From NCBI GenBank assembly GCA_947493325.1, contig CANLQI010000002.1, forward strand, positions 124,001 to 188,000: 64,000 nucleotides of DNA. The letters are read 5' to 3'. A program made the position numbers and the translations under genes. Positions 62,128 to 64,000 of this stretch are shown piece by piece (the first letter of the stretch is position 1; each line of letters opens with the position of its first letter). Below the pieces are notes generated by a model. That model worked only from the letters and a program-made list of their open reading frames with translations. It was not told where the DNA came from and made no database searches. Source of the stretch: an uncultured Sphingomonadaceae bacterium. Lineage in GTDB: Bacteria; Pseudomonadota; Alphaproteobacteria; Sphingomonadales; Sphingomonadaceae.

Positions 62128-62496
62128 CTAGCGCCTGAGCGCCGCCACGCACGATGCCCGGTCGGCATTGCGGCCATCGGGGGTGCGGGCGTCGACATAG
62201 GTGACAACCGCTTCACCCCGGTTTTGCGGATAGAGATAGGTATCAAGCACGCAGTCCCTGCTGGAAAACTGCAGTTTGCGGGCATCGCCTTCTCGCACAT
62301 CCAGCCGCGGCGCCCCGAACAGCCGTGTCAAGCCGCGCACATCCTGTCCCATCACCGCTTCCAGACCCTGTGTATTTGTCATGGGAATCTGTTTCGGTAC
62401 GGATGCTGTCGCCGTAGTTCGTGTAGCGGTACCTGACGAAACGCAGGCGGAAAGCGACAGTGTCAGTGCCGTGATGGCGTAGATACGGTTTTTCAT
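62128..62496 (-). CDS. Small lipoprotein of unknown function
   Basis: 122 aa. Signal peptide with lipobox LSLSAC (about Cys18), a short polar linker, then QGLEAVMGQDVRGLTRLFGAPRLDVREGDARKLQFSSRDCVLDTYLYPQNRG, a SmpA/BamE-like small fold with two further Cys. Its start overlaps the stop of the EI24 gene by 4 bases, so they are co-transcribed. Confidence 0.82.
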   Translation of the reverse strand: MKNRIYAITALTLSLSACVSSGTATRTTATASVPKQIPMTNTQGLEAVMGQDVRGLTRLFGAPRLDVREGDARKLQFSSRDCVLDTYLYPQNRGEAVVTYVDARTPDGRNADRASCVAALRR

Positions 62497-63227
62497 TCAA
62501 TGCCCCAATCGTGATTATGTGCGCCGCTATGCGCATTTTGCCGGCCATGCACAAGATGCGTTGCCATGGATGCGCCAATTATCGGGGCGAGCAGATTGAT
62601 GAACGGCACGAGGAAAATCGCAGCGGTCACCAAACCCAGCACGAATCGCGTGGAAAACGGGATGGTCCATTTGGGGTCGGACAGGCTGGGGCTGTGCCGC
62701 GCCACCACCATATCCTGCAAGTCACGGCCCAAAAGAAACGCATTGACGATAAGGAACGCGATCGGCAATCCAATGGCTGTCGGCAGCAATATGATATAGA
62801 TAGGCAGCGCCAAAAGGTTGAGCAGCAGCGCGCGCACCAAACTGCCTATCCCCATTTTGAGGCTCCGTACAAAGCCCACGCTTGCGGCATGCGATATAGT
62901 GGCGGAGTAATATTTGCGCTCCACCGCCATCACGATTTCATCGCCAAAAACCTGTAGCACTGCAATCGCCACCACACGGAACCAGAGCCAGCCGGCAAAA
63001 AATGTGGCAATCACCGCCAACAGGCCCACCAGCGCACTCTCTGTCCTGTCATCCAGACGCCATCCGGCATTATCCAGCGCCCATTCCACGCCAAAATACA
63101 GCCCGACCCCCAAGACCGCGAACAACACAAGCGTCAACGCAATCGTCTTGAGCAATAATATAAGAATGTTGCGCTCACCAAGCTGTGCCAGCGCCAGAGA
63201 AAATGCTTTTATCATGTCGGCGAGCAT
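62493..63227 (-). CDS. EI24/CysZ-like membrane protein
   Basis: 244 aa. Four to six hydrophobic segments, with the EI24-type pattern KMGIGSLVRALLLNLLALPIYIILLPTAIGLPIAFLIVNAFLLGRDLQDMVVARHS. CysZ relatives import sulfate and etoposide-induced EI24 is a eukaryotic homologue, but this protein's substrate is unknown. A second start at 63215 (MIKAF) is possible. It leads a two-gene unit with the lipoprotein and is divergent from the PfkB kinase. Confidence 0.87.
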   Translation of the reverse strand: MLADMIKAFSLALAQLGERNILILLLKTIALTLVLFAVLGVGLYFGVEWALDNAGWRLDDRTESALVGLLAVIATFFAGWLWFRVVAIAVLQVFGDEIVMAVERKYYSATISHAASVGFVRSLKMGIGSLVRALLLNLLALPIYIILLPTAIGLPIAFLIVNAFLLGRDLQDMVVARHSPSLSDPKWTIPFSTRFVLGLVTAAIFLVPFINLLAPIIGASMATHLVHGRQNAHSGAHNHDWGIE

Positions 63228-63342
63228 CTTTGAGAGGAAAAGGCAGCAAGGTCAATTCTCCTTGAACCTTTGCTCGCGCTTCGTTACGGCGCGGCAACAC
63301 TGTTGATTTTAGGCCATACAGCAAAACGGAAAGAATTATCCT

Positions 63343-64000
63343 ATGACCAGCCCCGCCAAATATGATGTGATCGCTATCGGTAATGCCGTGGTAGATGTGA
63401 TCGCCTCATGCGAAGATGCGCTTATTGAAGAATTGCAGCTGAATCGCGGTGGCATGACACTGATCGACGAAGCGCGTGCCGACACACTCTATGCCGCAAT
63501 GGGGCCGGCCCGCGAGGTTTCGGGAGGTTCTGCCGCCAATACCCTGGCAGGGCTTGCCACGCTCGGGCTTGACTGCGCGTTTATCGGCCAGGTGGCTGAC
63601 GATCAACTGGGCGCGGTTTTCGCGCATGATATCCGGGCGACGGGCATTGACTATACCACCACACCGCGCAGCGGCGAGCCCGCCACAGGCCGTGTGCTTA
63701 TTTTCGTGACACCCGATGGCGAGCGGACGATGAATACCTTTTTGGGTGCTAGCCAGTTTCTGCCCAAAGCCGCGCTTGACGAAGAGCTGATTGCCAGCGC
63801 ATCTATACTTTATCTGGAAGGTTATCTTTGGGACCCCGAAGAACCGCGCGCCGCGATGCGCCGCGCCATTGATGTGGCACGCGCCGCAGGACGCAAGATC
63901 GCCTTTACCGCCAGCGAAAGCTTTGTCATCGAACGGCATGGTGATGACTTCCGCGAAATGATCGAAAACAGCCTGATCGACATATTGTTCGTGAACGAAC
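63343..64000 (+). CDS. PfkB-family sugar/nucleoside kinase, adenosine-kinase-like (3' end outside window)
   Basis: The first 219 residues are visible; the gene runs past the end. PfkB features: YDVIAIGNAVVDVIA at the N-terminus, the substrate motif VSGGSAANTLAGLATLG (about 60-76), and a lid strand FIGQVADDQLG. The order and GNAVVDV resemble alphaproteobacterial adenosine-kinase-type proteins. The catalytic GAGD motif lies beyond the window, so activity cannot be assessed. GGAAAG lies before the ATG. Confidence 0.92.
   Translation, partial: MTSPAKYDVIAIGNAVVDVIASCEDALIEELQLNRGGMTLIDEARADTLYAAMGPAREVSGGSAANTLAGLATLGLDCAFIGQVADDQLGAVFAHDIRATGIDYTTTPRSGEPATGRVLIFVTPDGERTMNTFLGASQFLPKAALDEELIASASILYLEGYLWDPEEPRAAMRRAIDVARAAGRKIAFTASESFVIERHGDDFREMIENSLIDILFVNE

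Noticed and set aside
1-64000. tRNA or rRNA genes
   Set aside because: Scanning by eye for T-loop and conserved rRNA motifs found none; a covariance search would be decisive.

Overview
The window is a chromosomal segment of an alphaproteobacterium, most probably of the order Sphingomonadales (Sphingopyxis/Sphingorhabdus-like). This is inferred from recognised protein families rather than from rRNA: CC_3452-type and UrcA-type secreted proteins, a single bifunctional Rel, the Suv3-like helicase/FdxA/CarD block, Mg-type HemB, a class I fumarase, and a SUF operon led by an Rrf2 regulator. Genes are densely packed on both strands, often joined by ATGA overlaps. I see no rRNA, tRNA, CRISPR array, transposase or prophage.

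Layout. 0-5 kb: pgeF, a GIY-YIG nuclease gene bracketed by two copies of a palindromic repeat, a DASS anion transporter and a Cys/Met-metabolism PLP enzyme. 5-11 kb: a MarR/enoyl-CoA hydratase pair, a fumarase with a lipoprotein, a Kelch protein and a patatin. 11-17 kb: class Ia ribonucleotide reductase (nrdA, nrdB) behind a tandem pair of NrdR boxes, with a DUF559 endonuclease gene between the subunits, then an AT-richer type II restriction-modification pair whose endonuclease closely matches NgoMIV (GCCGGC), a nuclease, and a fused MNT-HEPN protein. 18-21 kb: three small exported proteins among dispersed palindromes. 21-32 kb: gamma-carbonic anhydrase/hemB, an M23 peptidase, a Suv3-like helicase, fdxA, carD, a GIN-domain lipoprotein and rel.

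32-43 kb: an HxlR regulator beside a hydroxylaminobenzene mutase-like membrane protein, a CysQ-like phosphatase, pmbA, an Old Yellow Enzyme, rplM-rpsI, cutA, ctaA, a MerC protein and thiS-thiG. 43-54 kb: a UrcA protein, a LytTR/LytS two-component pair, an acyl-CoA synthetase, gamma-glutamyltransferase, pyrD, a DUF885 metallopeptidase, a possible small RNA and two tandem AraC regulators. 54-62 kb: the SUF iron-sulfur operon (Rrf2 regulator, sufB, sufC, orf, sufD, orf, sufS, sufT, GNAT, sufA, AAC(6')-like GNAT), whose regulator has an exact IscR type-1 core in its promoter. 62-64 kb: a small lipoprotein, an EI24/CysZ-like membrane protein and the start of an adenosine-kinase-like PfkB kinase.

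The observations I rate highest are: (1) the GIY-YIG nuclease between two copies of one long palindromic unit, and the DUF559 nuclease carrying a different dispersed palindrome family, both suggesting nuclease/palindrome partnerships resembling RAYT/REP; (2) the NgoMIV-like restriction-modification pair next to nrdB; (3) two uncharacterised exported proteins translationally coupled inside the suf operon; (4) a possible terminator-bounded small RNA upstream of the AraC pair.
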